Source: Corynebacterium variabile (GTDB lineage Bacteria; Actinomycetota; Actinomycetes; Mycobacteriales; Mycobacteriaceae). Taken from it: DNA of 64,000 nucleotides. The translations under genes were made by a program, and so were the position numbers. Where the stretch lies: NCBI RefSeq assembly GCF_006539825.1, contig NZ_BJNT01000003.1, positions 1-64,000 on the forward strand, read 5' to 3'. Under the pieces are notes generated by a model. It was not told the DNA's origin, searched no databases, and worked only from the letters and a program-made list of their open reading frames with translations. Positions 55,200-64,000 of this stretch are shown one piece after another. Positions within the stretch are counted from its first letter, which is position 1. The number at the start of each line of letters is the position of its first letter.

Positions 55200-55886
55200 T
55201 TAGCGGTGCTCCCCGAAGAACTGCAGTTCCAGGTCCACGGTGCGGCGGAAGTACTTCCGTGCCAGGGCGGCGTCTTCCTCGGAACGCGCCCCGGCCCGGT
55301 CGATCTCGGCGCGGAGGAAGTCGATGAGCTGGTGGAACCCGGGGTAGTCGTGCAGCCGGACCCATTCGGCGTGGACATGTCGGGTCGGGTAGCCGTTCTC
55401 CGCCGTGCCGTGGTCGCGGTTCTCCGGCCGGGTGGCCCAGTCCAGGTAGAGCCACTCGCAGACCAGCAGGACGCCGAGGATCGCGGCATAGTTGCGGGTG
55501 TCAGCGGCATCGGCGAAGAGCTGCTTGAAACCCTCGGTCGCCCTGGTGTCAGGGACCGAGGTGTCCGCACCCAGTTCGGCGGCGGCCTGGCGGAAGTAGG
55601 TGTCTTCGTCTCCGGCGACCTCGCCGAGGAACTGGGCGAAGCGGTGGCGTGAGTCGTAGTTGTCCGCGGTGGCGACGGCCGCACCGAGCAGCGCCATGAA
55701 GCCGTCGGCGAAACGGTAGTCCTGGACCAGGTAGGTCGCCATGTTCTCGTCCGGCAGGGTGCCGGCGAAGAGCTCGGTGACGAAGCGGTGGGTGGCGGCG
55801 GCCTCCCAGGTTTCCGCGTTCTCCGCCCGCAGCGTGTCGCTGAAACGGGTGGTGGGCCGGGTCGTGGGCGCAGCAGAGTCTGCCAT
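55200..55886 (-). CDS. tenA: TenA-family aminopyrimidine aminohydrolase (thiaminase II)
   Basis: A 228-residue helical protein. GTLPDENMATYLVQDYRFADGF, the Cys in VLLVCEWLYLDWA and the Glu in LELQFFGEHR are the active-site segments. TenA salvages the thiamine pyrimidine by hydrolysing aminomethyl precursors or thiamine. A TPP riboswitch lies in its leader and GGAGGAA precedes the ATG at 55886. It is 10 bp from tatD, so tatD may be read through from it. Confidence 0.92.
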   Translation of the reverse strand: MADSAAPTTRPTTRFSDTLRAENAETWEAAATHRFVTELFAGTLPDENMATYLVQDYRFADGFMALLGAAVATADNYDSRHRFAQFLGEVAGDEDTYFRQAAAELGADTSVPDTRATEGFKQLFADAADTRNYAAILGVLLVCEWLYLDWATRPENRDHGTAENGYPTRHVHAEWVRLHDYPGFHQLIDFLRAEIDRAGARSEEDAALARKYFRRTVDLELQFFGEHR

Positions 55887-55891
55887 GACAA

Positions 55892-55972
55892 TTCCTCCGC
55901 GAGTGTGAACTCGATCAGGTTCGACGGGTCTCATCTCAGCCCGGGCCTTCTCCCGGGCACCCCGTGTCACCG
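55892..55972 (-). ncRNA. TPP riboswitch (THI element)
   Basis: On the minus strand the conserved segments are CACGGGGTGCCCGGGAG, GGGCTGAGATGAGACC, GAACCTGATCGAGTT and CGCGGAGGAA. The ribosome binding site GGAGGAA is part of the 3' closing strand, so TPP would block translation of tenA. Confidence 0.92.
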
Positions 55973-56155
55973 ACCGAGGGTACCTGCAGAGGTGTTCCGG
56001 GGGAGCACCGTGCACGACGCTGCTGAGAGCGCACTGAGCATGTGTCGCTGACCAGGGGAAAGGAAACCCACCGAGAGAGCACACGTCAACCGTTGCAGCC
56101 ACTGGACACCCACGTATTCCCTTGATGTCATCCCCACCGCAAAGGAGCACCGCCG

Positions 56156-57505
56156 ATGACGACCCCTGCCACACTGTCCCTTACTCCCCGGACCACCCTC
56201 GTCCTGTTGCCCACCTCGGTCCTGCCGCTCATCGATTCGAGCCTTGTCAACGTCCTGCTCCCGACGATCAGCCGCGACCTCGGTGTCACGGAGAGTTCCG
56301 CCCAGCTCGGGGTCTCCGCCTACATGCCCGCCGCCACCGCCGGCATCGTGCTCTCCACGACCTGCCTGCGACGTTTCGGTACCCGGCACGTCTGGACCGG
56401 AACGGCCCTCGTCTTCGCCCTCGCCTCCGCCCTCGTCGGACTCAGCGGGACACTGCCGCTCTTCGTCACTGCCCGGGTTCTCCAGGGTGCGGCCTGCGGC
56501 TTCATCAAGCCGGCAGTCCAGCAAATTGCCGCCGACCTCGTCGGACGCGACGGCATGCGGTCCGCCCTGGCGACCATCGGACTGCCCGCGGTCATCGCCC
56601 CGGCATTCGGCCCGCTGCTCGGTGGAGTGCTGGTGGACGCCGTCGGTTGGCGCATCCTCTTCCTTGTCAACGTCCCGCTCGCCGCCCTCGCCCTGATCCT
56701 CGCCCGCGGCGTGCTGCCGACGACCCCGGGTCGCCGGACGCCGCTGGGCCTCGGCCAGGCGCTGCCTGGCGTCCTCGGCATGGTCGGTCTGCTCTGGGTT
56801 GTCAGTGCGGTCGGCACGCTGCCTGCCGGATTCACAGTCCTCATTGCGGCGGCCGCCATCGTGGTCATCGCCGTGTTCTGTGTGGCGGACCTGCGCTCGA
56901 CCCCTCCCCTGCTCGACATGTCCCTCTACCGCGGACTGCCTTTCGCCACCGTGATGCTGCTGTGCCTCGTCATAGGCGCGGTCTCCTACGGGACGCTGCT
57001 GTCGACTTCCCTGCACATCCAGTCCGATCTGGGGCAGCCCGCGTGGGTGGCCGGAATCCTGCTGGGGGTGCAGGGATGCGGCGCCTTGGCGTCCCGCAGT
57101 CTCATCAAGGGACCATGGAAGAACATGGACGCCTTCCCTGTCATCGCCGCCGGACTTGTCGTCGCCGCGGTCGGGACGCTCGGCATACAGGCCGTCGGGT
57201 CCTGGAACGCGGTCACCGTTGCCGTGGCCGTAGTCGCGTCCCTGATCCGTGGTCTGGGGCTGGGGGCGTGCACGCTGCTCGCCCTGTCCGCCGCCTACGA
57301 GGTCGTGTCTGACGGCCAGACTCCGGCAGTCGGAGCGCACACCCGGCTGATGCTGTAGATCGGTGGCGCCCTGGGCACCGCGGCAGTCGGGGTGTGGACG
57401 TCATCCGCGATGACGCTCGGCGTCCTTGTCGCTGTGGTGTCCCTGGCGGGTGCTGCCGCAGCTGCGGCTCTCAGACTGTCTCGGGGTCACGGTGCCACTG
57501 TGTGA
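56156..57505 (+). pseudogene. MFS transporter with premature amber codon
   Basis: A 14- or 12-helix drug:H+ antiporter type MFS protein: DSSLVNVLLPTISRDLGV is motif D1, RVLQGAACGFIKPAVQQ and PAFGPLLGGVLVDAVGWR (motif C) are intact. The frame stops at TAG 57356 after HTRLML, then continues without break as IGGALGTAAVGVWTSS and a final helix to TGA 57503. Homologues commonly have a Gln before IGGALG, so CAG to TAG is likely. About 49 C-terminal residues (one helix pair) would be lost. AAAGGAGCACC gives a good ribosome binding site. The adjacent XRE gene is broken as well. Confidence 0.78.
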
Positions 57506-57521
57506 CGTACCCTCGGTGACC

Positions 57522-58417
57522 ATGAAAGATCCTGCCGCATTCGGACGACGACTGCACCACGCCAGGGTCGACCGGGGACTGTCCCAGACCGGCCTCGCCG
57601 CCGGGATCTGCTCCCCAACTCCATCTCCCGGTGGGAGGACGGGCAGAGCGTCCCGGACCGCAGCGCCCTGGAACAGCTCGCCGACCGTCTGAGGATGGAC
57701 CCCGCCGTCCTCACCGGGGACGGTTTCGATTCCCAGCTGGCGGGCTCCGCCGACAGGTTCGCTGACCTGCTGCACACGGTGTTCGCCAGGGAAGGCGGCG
57801 CAGACGGAACGGACACGGACGCAGCTGACTACCCCGCGTCCCCGACCATCGGGGCATGGATCTCCCACGCCCGATCTGTGCTCACGAGTGCCGATCCGTA
57901 CTCTGCAGGACCCGATCTCAGGCCTGTCGTCGACGATCTCTCCGTGGATCCGTTGACGACCACCACTCCGGCCGCGCTGGAGACAGTCGAGCTTCTCGAC
58001 GCAATGGTCAGGGTCCGGGAGACCCCTGACCGTGCGACCGTGGAAGCCCTCACCGACACCCTCACCTGGACCACGGATGCTCCGGAGATGATCCGCAGGA
58101 CCGCTCTGGTGACCGTGGTCGCAGGCCTGACCGGTGCCGGTATGCCGGTCGCCGCGCGGGGTGCGGTCACACGGGTCGATCCTCCCCGGATCAGTGCGAC
58201 CACTGCGATACTGCTCGCCTGGGACAACTCTTACGGCAACGCATCCCCCGGCGGCCTGCCTCCGGTAGCTGCGGCCCGGAGTGCCCGTGACGTGGCCGTC
58301 AGTGTCCTCGCCCGTATACGGGACACCCCGGAAGAGATCCGCCGGACCGTCGCAGGCGCCGTGGTGGCGTCCTGTCCCGAGGACGGTCTCGTCAGGCGGT
58401 GGGCGCAGCGGCTCTGA
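57522..58417 (+). pseudogene. XRE-family helix-turn-helix regulator, frameshifted
   Basis: The first frame (ATG 57522) encodes FGRRLHHARVDRGLSQTGLAAGICS; the second continues NSISRWEDGQSVPDRSALEQ, LADRLRMDPAVL and about 220 further residues to 58417. Together these make a complete Cro/CI-type HTH. Joining requires one extra C in the run at 57613-57616. The C-terminal part (about 58000 on) has repeated Arg/Thr-rich helices without known motif. It starts 16 bp after the broken MFS gene and probably regulated it. Confidence 0.72.
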
Positions 58418-58423
58418 CGGAGC

Positions 58424-60289
58424 CTAGTCCTTCTCGACGCGGGCCCACTCCGGGCCGGTCTCCGCCAGCTCCGGATCGAGCTTCGTGAACAGCGGCACCG
58501 GCTTGGACAGCGGGGTGCCCGGGGTCAGGTCGGTCCTGTCCCAGTGCGCCTGCTGGTTGGCGTAGGCGCCCATGATGACGGGGTAGGCGCGGCCCTTGGC
58601 GGGCAGACCCGCACCGACCGGCTCCAGCGGGGAGTCGTCGGTGACCTCGACGACCTTCGGCTGGGCGGCCCACACACCGGCGCCGCCGAGCAGTTCGAAG
58701 ATCTTCTGCGCGGAGAACGGCAGGTACGGGGTGAGCAGGGTGTTCGCGTCCGCGACGACCTGCAGGGCGGTGAACAGCACCGTGGACAGCCGCTCCCGGG
58801 CGGCCGGGTCGGCGGCAGTGTCCTCGGAACCCTTGGCCGCCTTGGCGAGCTTCCACGGCTCCTGGGCGGCGATGTACTGGTTCGCACGGGCGACGATGCG
58901 CATCGCCTCGGAGATACCCGCCTTGAACCGGGAGTGCTCCAGGTACTCACCGACGATGCCGAAGGCCGCGGCGGACTCGTCGAGCAGTGCCTGATCCTCG
59001 GCGGTGAACTCGCCGGGGGTCGGGATCTCGCCGAAGTTCTTGTGCGCCATCGACACGGTGCGGTTGACGAGGTTGCCCCACTCGTTGGCCAGCTCGGTGT
59101 TGATGCGGCGGACGAACTCGTCCCAGGTGAAGTCGGTGTCCATGTTCTCCGGGCCGGCGACGGCGATAAAGTACCGCAGCGCGTCCGGACCGAACTCCTG
59201 CAGGAAGTCTCGGACGTAGATGACCACGCCCTTCGAGGAGGAGAACTTCGAGCCGGACATGGTGAGGAACTCGGAGGAGACGACCTCGGTCGGCAGGTTC
59301 AGTTCGCCGTACTCGCCGGCCTCACCACCCTTGGCACCATTACCGGCGTAACCGAGCAGTTCGGCCGGCCAGATCTGGGAGTGGAAGGTGATGTTGTCCT
59401 TGCCCATGAAGTAGTAGGACAGGGCCTCCGGATCCGACCACCACTTCTTCCAGGCGTCCTTGTCACCGGTACGCCATGCCCACTCGATGGAGGCGGAGAG
59501 GTAGCCGACGACGGCGTCGAACCACACGTAGAGCTTCTTGGCCTCATTGTCCTGCCAGCCCTCGATCGGCACCGGGACGCCCCAGTCGATGTCGCGGCTC
59601 ATCGCGCGCGGACGCATGTCCTTGAGCAGGTTGAGCGAGAAGTTCAGGACGTTGGGACGCCAGCCCTCGCGGGTGGACAGCCACTTCTCCAGGGCCTCGG
59701 CGAACGCCGGGAGGTCGAGCATGAAGTGCTCAGTCTCGACGAAGTCCGGAGTCGCACCGTCGATCTTGGACCGCGGGTCGATGAGGTCGGCCGGATCGAG
59801 CTGGTTGCCGCAGTTGTCGCACTGGTCACCACGGGCGTCGGTGGCGCCGCAGATCGGGCAGGTGCCCTCGATGAAGCGGTCAGGCAGGGTACGGCCGGTC
59901 TTCGGGTCGATCGCACCGACCGTGGTCTGGCGGATCATGTAGCCGTTGTCGTTGAGCCCGCGGAAGAGCTCCTGCACCACGGCGTAGTGGTTACGGGTGG
60001 TGGTGCGGGTGAACAGGTCGTAGGACAGGCCCAGGCCGGCGAGGTCCTCGACGATGATGCGGTTGTAGCGGTCGGCCAGTTCCTGGACCGGCACGCCCTC
60101 CTTCTGCGCCTGCACGAGCAGCGGAGTGCCGTGCTCGTCGGTGCCGGAGACCATCAGGACCTCGTTGCCCGACATTCGCTGGTACCGGGCGAAGACGTCC
60201 GAGGGGACGCCGAATCCGGCAACGTGTCCGATGTGGCGGGGGCCGTTGGCGTACGGCCAGGCAACGGAGGTGAGGACATGTTTCGACAT
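58424..60289 (-). CDS. metG: Methionyl-tRNA synthetase
   Basis: Charges tRNA-Met for elongation and initiation. A 621-residue class I synthetase: [19 protein letters not shown] holds the HIGH box, [18 protein letters not shown] the zinc knuckle, and [13 protein letters not shown] the KMSKS-equivalent loop. The C-terminal anticodon domain follows; no EMAPII-like tail is present. ATG 60289 is preceded by GGGTGGGGG; GTG 60298 would add three residues. Confidence 0.97.
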   Translation of the reverse strand: MSKHVLTSVAWPYANGPRHIGHVAGFGVPSDVFARYQRMSGNEVLMVSGTDEHGTPLLVQAQKEGVPVQELADRYNRIIVEDLAGLGLSYDLFTRTTTRNHYAVVQELFRGLNDNGYMIRQTTVGAIDPKTGRTLPDRFIEGTCPICGATDARGDQCDNCGNQLDPADLIDPRSKIDGATPDFVETEHFMLDLPAFAEALEKWLSTREGWRPNVLNFSLNLLKDMRPRAMSRDIDWGVPVPIEGWQDNEAKKLYVWFDAVVGYLSASIEWAWRTGDKDAWKKWWSDPEALSYYFMGKDNITFHSQIWPAELLGYAGNGAKGGEAGEYGELNLPTEVVSSEFLTMSGSKFSSSKGVVIYVRDFLQEFGPDALRYFIAVAGPENMDTDFTWDEFVRRINTELANEWGNLVNRTVSMAHKNFGEIPTPGEFTAEDQALLDESAAAFGIVGEYLEHSRFKAGISEAMRIVARANQYIAAQEPWKLAKAAKGSEDTAADPAARERLSTVLFTALQVVADANTLLTPYLPFSAQKIFELLGGAGVWAAQPKVVEVTDDSPLEPVGAGLPAKGRAYPVIMGAYANQQAHWDRTDLTPGTPLSKPVPLFTKLDPELAETGPEWARVEKD

Positions 60290-60307
60290 GTCCCCCACCC
60301 TATTGCA

Positions 60308-62137
60308 TCAGGACCCGGCCTGATCGCCCGACCCTGGATTCGTCGCGGTCTTCTTCGCGGTCTTCTTCGCGGTCTTCTGCGCGCTCTTCTCCGCCTTGCG
60401 CTCCAGCCGCTCATCCTCGCGGGCCTCCCACGGGCTGCGGGCGGACCCCGGCGGGACCTGGTGGCGGCGCTCACGGGCGAGCCGCAGGGCGAAGGACCGC
60501 TTCTCGTTCTCGTCGAGGAACATCGGGTCCTGTGACAGTCCCTTGTACAGCGACACACACATGAAGAGGATGAGGATCACGAACGGGCAGGCGGCGACGA
60601 TCGTCACCGACTGGAGGTTGTTCAGGGAGTCCTCGCCACCGGACAGCAGGAGCACCACGGCGATGAGAGCGGTCAGCAGACCCCACAGGACAGTCAGCCT
60701 CCGGTCTGCGACGAGCTTGCCGTTCTGGCTCATGGTGCCCATCACCGTCGAGGCGGAGTCCGCCGAGGTGATGAAGAAGGTCGACAGCAGGATCATCGCG
60801 ATCACCGAGCTGATGCCGGCGAGCGGAAGATCGTCGAGCAGGTTGAACAGCATCGTCTGTGCGTCACCGTCACCGTAGATCTCGCTGCCGGATTCCTCCG
60901 CGTGGATCGCGGATCCGCCGAAGATGGAGAACCAGACGATGGACACCGCGGTGGGGACCATGAGGACGACCACGACGAATTCACGGATCGTGCGGCCGCG
61001 GGAGATCCGGGCGATGAAGGTACCGACGAACGGGGACCAGGAGATCCACCATGCCCAGTAGAACAGGGTGGTTCCGGCGAGCCAGTCACCCATGCCTTCG
61101 GCGGAGTCCGCGGTGCGGGCAGACATGCCGAAGAAGTTCTGCAGGTAGTTGCCCAGGGAGGTCGGCATGGTGTTGAGGATGACGACCGTGGGGCCGACGA
61201 TCAGCACGAACAGTGCCAGAAGACCGGCCAGCACCATGTTGAAGTTGGAGACGTACTGGATGCCCTTACCGACACCTGAGTAGGCGGACGCCAGGTAGCA
61301 CAGTCCCAGAACGCCGATGATGACCATCATCCAGCCAGTCCCGGGATTGTGCACGATCCCGACCGCGTCCATTCCGGACCCGATCTGCAGGGCGCCGAGG
61401 CCGAGGGACGCTGCCGTTCCGAAGACGGTCGCGAAGATCGACAGCACGTCGATGAGCTTGCCGAGCCAGCCTTCGGCCCGACGGATGCCGATCAGCGGGA
61501 TGAACGCCGAACTGAACAGCTGCTTGCGTCCCAGGCGGAAGGTTCCGTAGGCGATCGAGAGGCCGACGATGGCGTAGATCGCCCAGGGGTGCAGGCCCCA
61601 GTGGAAAATGGTGGAGGCCATCGAGTCAGGGACGTTCTTCGACCCTTCGCCGGGGATACCGTTCTCGAAGTAGTTCAACGGATCGGCGACGCCGTAGAAC
61701 ATCAGGCCGATGCCCATGCCGGCGGCGAACATCATCGCGATCCAGCTCGCCGTGTTGAACTCGGGTTCCTCGTTGTCCTGGCCGAGCCTGATACGGCCGA
61801 ACCGGCTCAACCCGATGAACAGGATGAACAGCACGAAAATCGTGCCGGCGACGATGTAGACCCAGCCGAAATCGGTGACGATGACGTCCAGTGCACTGGA
61901 CGCGAAGTCGGAAAAACTGTCCGGGGCGATGAGCCCCCACAGGACCACGGCAAGCACGAGGGCGGCCGCGAATCCCACGACCACCTTGTCCACGGGCGCG
62001 TGCTTGTCCTCCGAGGGAGGCGGCAGCATGCTGCCCACCACGACCGGTGACAGTTTCTCGGAGCTCAGTTGACTGTCATCGGTGACGATCTCAGGATCCG
62101 GCGGCTGCTTCTCTGTGTCTCTTGTCGCGTCAGTCAT
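60308..62137 (-). CDS. betP: BCCT-family betaine transporter (BetP-like)
   Basis: A 609-residue Na+-coupled transporter with 12 helices. The glycine-rich TM3 segment [17 protein letters not shown], the Trp box [35 protein letters not shown] and [13 protein letters not shown] are BetP-type signatures. GMGIG is the BetP substrate/Na+ stretch (choline carriers differ). An acidic N-terminus (about 55 residues) and a basic C-terminal tail with [11 protein letters not shown] repeats match the osmosensing layout of C. glutamicum BetP. It would supply the betaine island 13 kb away, as well as osmoprotection. Start at 62137 (MTDATRD). Confidence 0.9.
   Translation of the reverse strand: MTDATRDTEKQPPDPEIVTDDSQLSSEKLSPVVVGSMLPPPSEDKHAPVDKVVVGFAAALVLAVVLWGLIAPDSFSDFASSALDVIVTDFGWVYIVAGTIFVLFILFIGLSRFGRIRLGQDNEEPEFNTASWIAMMFAAGMGIGLMFYGVADPLNYFENGIPGEGSKNVPDSMASTIFHWGLHPWAIYAIVGLSIAYGTFRLGRKQLFSSAFIPLIGIRRAEGWLGKLIDVLSIFATVFGTAASLGLGALQIGSGMDAVGIVHNPGTGWMMVIIGVLGLCYLASAYSGVGKGIQYVSNFNMVLAGLLALFVLIVGPTVVILNTMPTSLGNYLQNFFGMSARTADSAEGMGDWLAGTTLFYWAWWISWSPFVGTFIARISRGRTIREFVVVVLMVPTAVSIVWFSIFGGSAIHAEESGSEIYGDGDAQTMLFNLLDDLPLAGISSVIAMILLSTFFITSADSASTVMGTMSQNGKLVADRRLTVLWGLLTALIAVVLLLSGGEDSLNNLQSVTIVAACPFVILILFMCVSLYKGLSQDPMFLDENEKRSFALRLARERRHQVPPGSARSPWEAREDERLERKAEKSAQKTAKKTAKKTATNPGSGDQAGS
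60344..60379 (-). repeat. Three 12-bp repeats in the betP 3' end
   Basis: CGCGGTCTTCTT on the plus strand occurs three times, the last ending in G. On the coding strand this gives the KKTA-type repeats of the basic C-terminal tail. The unit is a multiple of three, so number changes would only alter the tail length. Confidence 0.9.
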
Positions 62138-62182
62138 ACCCACCCACTGTGCCAGATGCCGACCCTCCACGTTGACCGGAGT

Positions 62183-63106
62183 TCACCGGCGGCTCGCGAG
62201 CACCGCCTCATAGAGCTCCCGCCGAGACGCACCGTGGGCCTCGGCGACGGTCTTGCAGGCCTCCTTCATCCGGACGCCGGACGCCACCTGTTCCTCGACG
62301 AGACCGACCAGATCGGTCGGATCCGCCGGGCCAGACTCCGGAGCCGCGGACAGGACCACGGTGATCTCACCGCGGATCCCGGGCCCCTCCCCCTTCTCCG
62401 CGGTGGCGGTCGCCTCGGCGACCCACTGCGCCAACTCCCCCAGCGGCGCCCGGCGCACCTGCTCATAGGTCTTGGTCAGTTCACGGCATACCGCGGCTTC
62501 GCGGTCGGGACCGAGCACCTCCACCGCCGCATCAAGCGTGCGGCCCAGCCGGTGCGGGGACTCGAAGAAGGCCACCGCCCGCTTCTCGTCGACCAGGGTC
62601 TCCAGCCACCGTCGCCGGTCACCGTCCTTGCGCGGGGCGAACCCGTCGAAGGCAAAGTGCCCCACCCCCACCCCAGACAGGGCCAGGGCGGTGGGCACCG
62701 CGGAGGGACCGGGCAGGCAGGTCAACGGGACGCCCGCCTCCTGGGCCGCCTGGACCAGCGGCAACCCCGGGTCCGAGACCGCGGGCATCCCGGCGTCCGT
62801 CACGACGAGGACGCGGGCCCCGCCGGCCGCACTCTCGACCAGTCCCGCGGCACGGTCGGACTCGTTGTGGTCGTAGTTCGAGACCACCTTGCCGGTGATC
62901 TCCACGCCGAGGGCGTCCGCCAGGGCACGGGTACGGCGGGTGTCCTCCGCGGCGATGATGTCGGCGCTGCCCAGGGCGTCGATGAGGCGGACCGAAGCGT
63001 CCAGTGCGGTCCCCAGCGGAGTGGCCGCGAGAATGATCCCGCCGTGGGGGAAGGGTCGGTCGTCGGCGGCGCGGGACAGCAGGTCTGCGAACTCAGGGGT
63101 CTCCAT
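62183..63106 (-). CDS. rsmI: 16S rRNA (cytidine1402-2'-O)-methyltransferase
   Basis: A 307-residue SAM-dependent tetrapyrrole-methylase-fold enzyme that methylates C1402 of 16S rRNA. ILAATPLGTALDAS, IIAAEDTRRTRAL, VSNYDHNE, VVTDAGMPAVSDPG and LPGPSAVPTAL are the family blocks. Divergent from the protein mannosyltransferase with 65 bp between the starts, matching Rv1003/Rv1002c. Confidence 0.95.
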   Translation of the reverse strand: METPEFADLLSRAADDRPFPHGGIILAATPLGTALDASVRLIDALGSADIIAAEDTRRTRALADALGVEITGKVVSNYDHNESDRAAGLVESAAGGARVLVVTDAGMPAVSDPGLPLVQAAQEAGVPLTCLPGPSAVPTALALSGVGVGHFAFDGFAPRKDGDRRRWLETLVDEKRAVAFFESPHRLGRTLDAAVEVLGPDREAAVCRELTKTYEQVRRAPLGELAQWVAEATATAEKGEGPGIRGEITVVLSAAPESGPADPTDLVGLVEEQVASGVRMKEACKTVAEAHGASRRELYEAVLASRR

Positions 63107-63171
63107 GTCCTCCGACTCTAATGCGCCGGGCCCCGACGCCCCGCGTCCGCTTCCTACTAGGATGGCGCCCT

Positions 63172-64000
63172 GTGAAACCTTCCGTCGCCGTTCCCCGGGT
63201 CCGGCCGACTCGGTGGTCGGTGATCCTCACCGTGCTCGCCGTGCTCGGCGCGGTCACCCGGCTGACGGAACTCGGGTACCCCACCGATGAGGGCACCCCG
63301 GTCTTCGACGAGAAGCACTACGTCCCGCAGTCCTGGCAGATCCTCCGTGGCGGACTCTCCGGCGGTATCGAGGACAACCCCGCCTACGGCCTGGTCGTCC
63401 ATCCCCCACTCGCCAAGCAGCTCGAGGCGCTGGGGATGTGGGTCTTCGGCGACACCCCGGTCGGGTGGCGGATCTCGGTCGCTCTGCTGGGCATCGGTGT
63501 CATCCTGCTCACCGCGGCGACCGCGCGGCGCCTGGCGTCCTCCACCGGCTACGGCGACTGGGTGGGGCTGTCCGCGGGCCTGCTCGCCCTGTGCGACGGC
63601 ATCCTCTTCGTCACCGGCCGCTCGGCGATGCTGGACCAGTTCCAGACCTTCTTCGTCATTCTCGCCGCCTACCTTCTGGTCCGGGACCACGGGCAGATGG
63701 AGGCCACATTCCGTCGGGTCTTCGCCGAGGGTCGGATCGCCGACAACCCGCTGGGCCCGCGGGCCGGGTACCGTTGGTGGCGGTTCGCCGCGGGACTCGC
63801 CCTCGGTGGGGCACTGGCCGTGAAGTGGTCCGGGCTGTACTACATCGCCTTCTTCGGACTCGCCGTCGTCGGTGTCGACTGGTGGCGGCGTCGTCGGTTC
63901 GGTGTCCAGCGTCCACTGGCGGGAACCTTCGCCCGGGACTGCGTCCCCGCGTTCGCGTCGGTGGTCATCCTGCCGGCGGTGGTGTACCTGCTCAGCTGGC
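63172..64000 (+). CDS. pmt: Dolichyl-phosphate-mannose-protein mannosyltransferase, N-terminal part
   Basis: The gene runs off the right edge after 276 codons. It reads from GTG 63172: an N-terminal helix (VILTVLAVLGAVTRL), then the catalytic loop GTPVFDEKHYVPQSWQ, VVHPPLAKQLEALG and further helices. These match the GT39 protein O-mannosyltransferase, which uses polyprenyl-phosphate-mannose on the outer face of the membrane. The FDEKHY motif holds the essential Asp and Glu. A TAGGAT hexamer about 9 nt before the GTG fits a leaderless promoter. An ORF in another frame (63287-63823) is a shadow. Confidence 0.9.
   Translation, partial: MKPSVAVPRVRPTRWSVILTVLAVLGAVTRLTELGYPTDEGTPVFDEKHYVPQSWQILRGGLSGGIEDNPAYGLVVHPPLAKQLEALGMWVFGDTPVGWRISVALLGIGVILLTAATARRLASSTGYGDWVGLSAGLLALCDGILFVTGRSAMLDQFQTFFVILAAYLLVRDHGQMEATFRRVFAEGRIADNPLGPRAGYRWWRFAAGLALGGALAVKWSGLYYIAFFGLAVVGVDWWRRRRFGVQRPLAGTFARDCVPAFASVVILPAVVYLLSW

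Noticed and set aside
57426..57692. 88-residue plus-strand protein
   Set aside because: Its only meaningful part is the first half of the XRE helix-turn-helix from ATG 57522; the rest is out-of-frame reading.

Overview
The window is chromosomal DNA of a high-GC actinobacterium, most likely a Corynebacterium. This rests on gene order that matches the conserved corynebacterial/mycobacterial backbone (pmt-rsmI, metG-tatD-rpf-rsmA-ispE, prs-glmU-mfd-mazG-lpqU-eno-ftsB-DUF501-ppx), the presence of an rpf2-type gene, DtxR- and GlxR-like operators, and pnuX under an FMN riboswitch. The genus is inferred from the sequence alone; the species cannot be named.

Layout. 1-1273: end of a DUF222/HNH gene, a frameshifted rifampin ADP-ribosyltransferase (arr) and a tRNA-Leu. 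1285-10940 (minus): ppx, DUF501, ftsB-like, eno, an LpqU-like transglycosylase, a DtxR-family regulator, mazG and mfd. 11041-18381 (plus): tRNA-Gln, glmU, prs, rplY, two tandem pth genes, a one-chain dihydroxyacetone kinase and a spermidine-synthase-like protein. 18382-36697 is mixed: a 51-bp inverted repeat, an aldo/keto reductase, prfC, a scar where a histidine kinase and a VanY-like peptidase lost their 5' halves, a 2,3-dihydroxybenzoate operon (entA-entC-entB-fes) with a DtxR box, an MmpL/TetR pair, the FMN-riboswitch gene pnuX, a PAP2 protein, and divergent fatty-acid genes (hydrolase/fadD) with two GlxR-like sites, then ppk2 and a decayed DUF222/HNH gene.

37200-47381 is the most coherent accessory block: a glycine betaine catabolic island. 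A Rieske oxygenase and its reductase (GbcA/GbcB type) demethylate betaine to dimethylglycine; dimethylglycine oxidase gives sarcosine; a monomeric-type sarcosine oxidase gives glycine; and L-serine dehydratase takes serine (made from glycine by SHMT, not in the window) to pyruvate. A small ABM-domain monooxygenase sits inside the gbcB-sdaA run. The block carries its own IclR and LysR regulators and a set of related 15-bp palindromic sites. A BetP-like BCCT betaine transporter lies 13 kb away at 60308-62137.

47378-64000 returns to the backbone: a membrane alpha/beta hydrolase, an ABC-F ATPase, an IspE homologue that has lost its signature residues, rsmA, rpf2, tatD, TPP-riboswitch tenA, two adjacent broken genes (MFS with an amber codon, XRE with a frameshift), metG, the BCCT transporter, rsmI and the start of a protein mannosyltransferase. 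There are no rRNA genes, CRISPR arrays, prophage genes or recognisable transposases. Several genes are broken (arr, HK, VanY, DUF222/HNH, MFS, XRE); two of these breaks are one-base changes in homopolymers and could be consensus errors.
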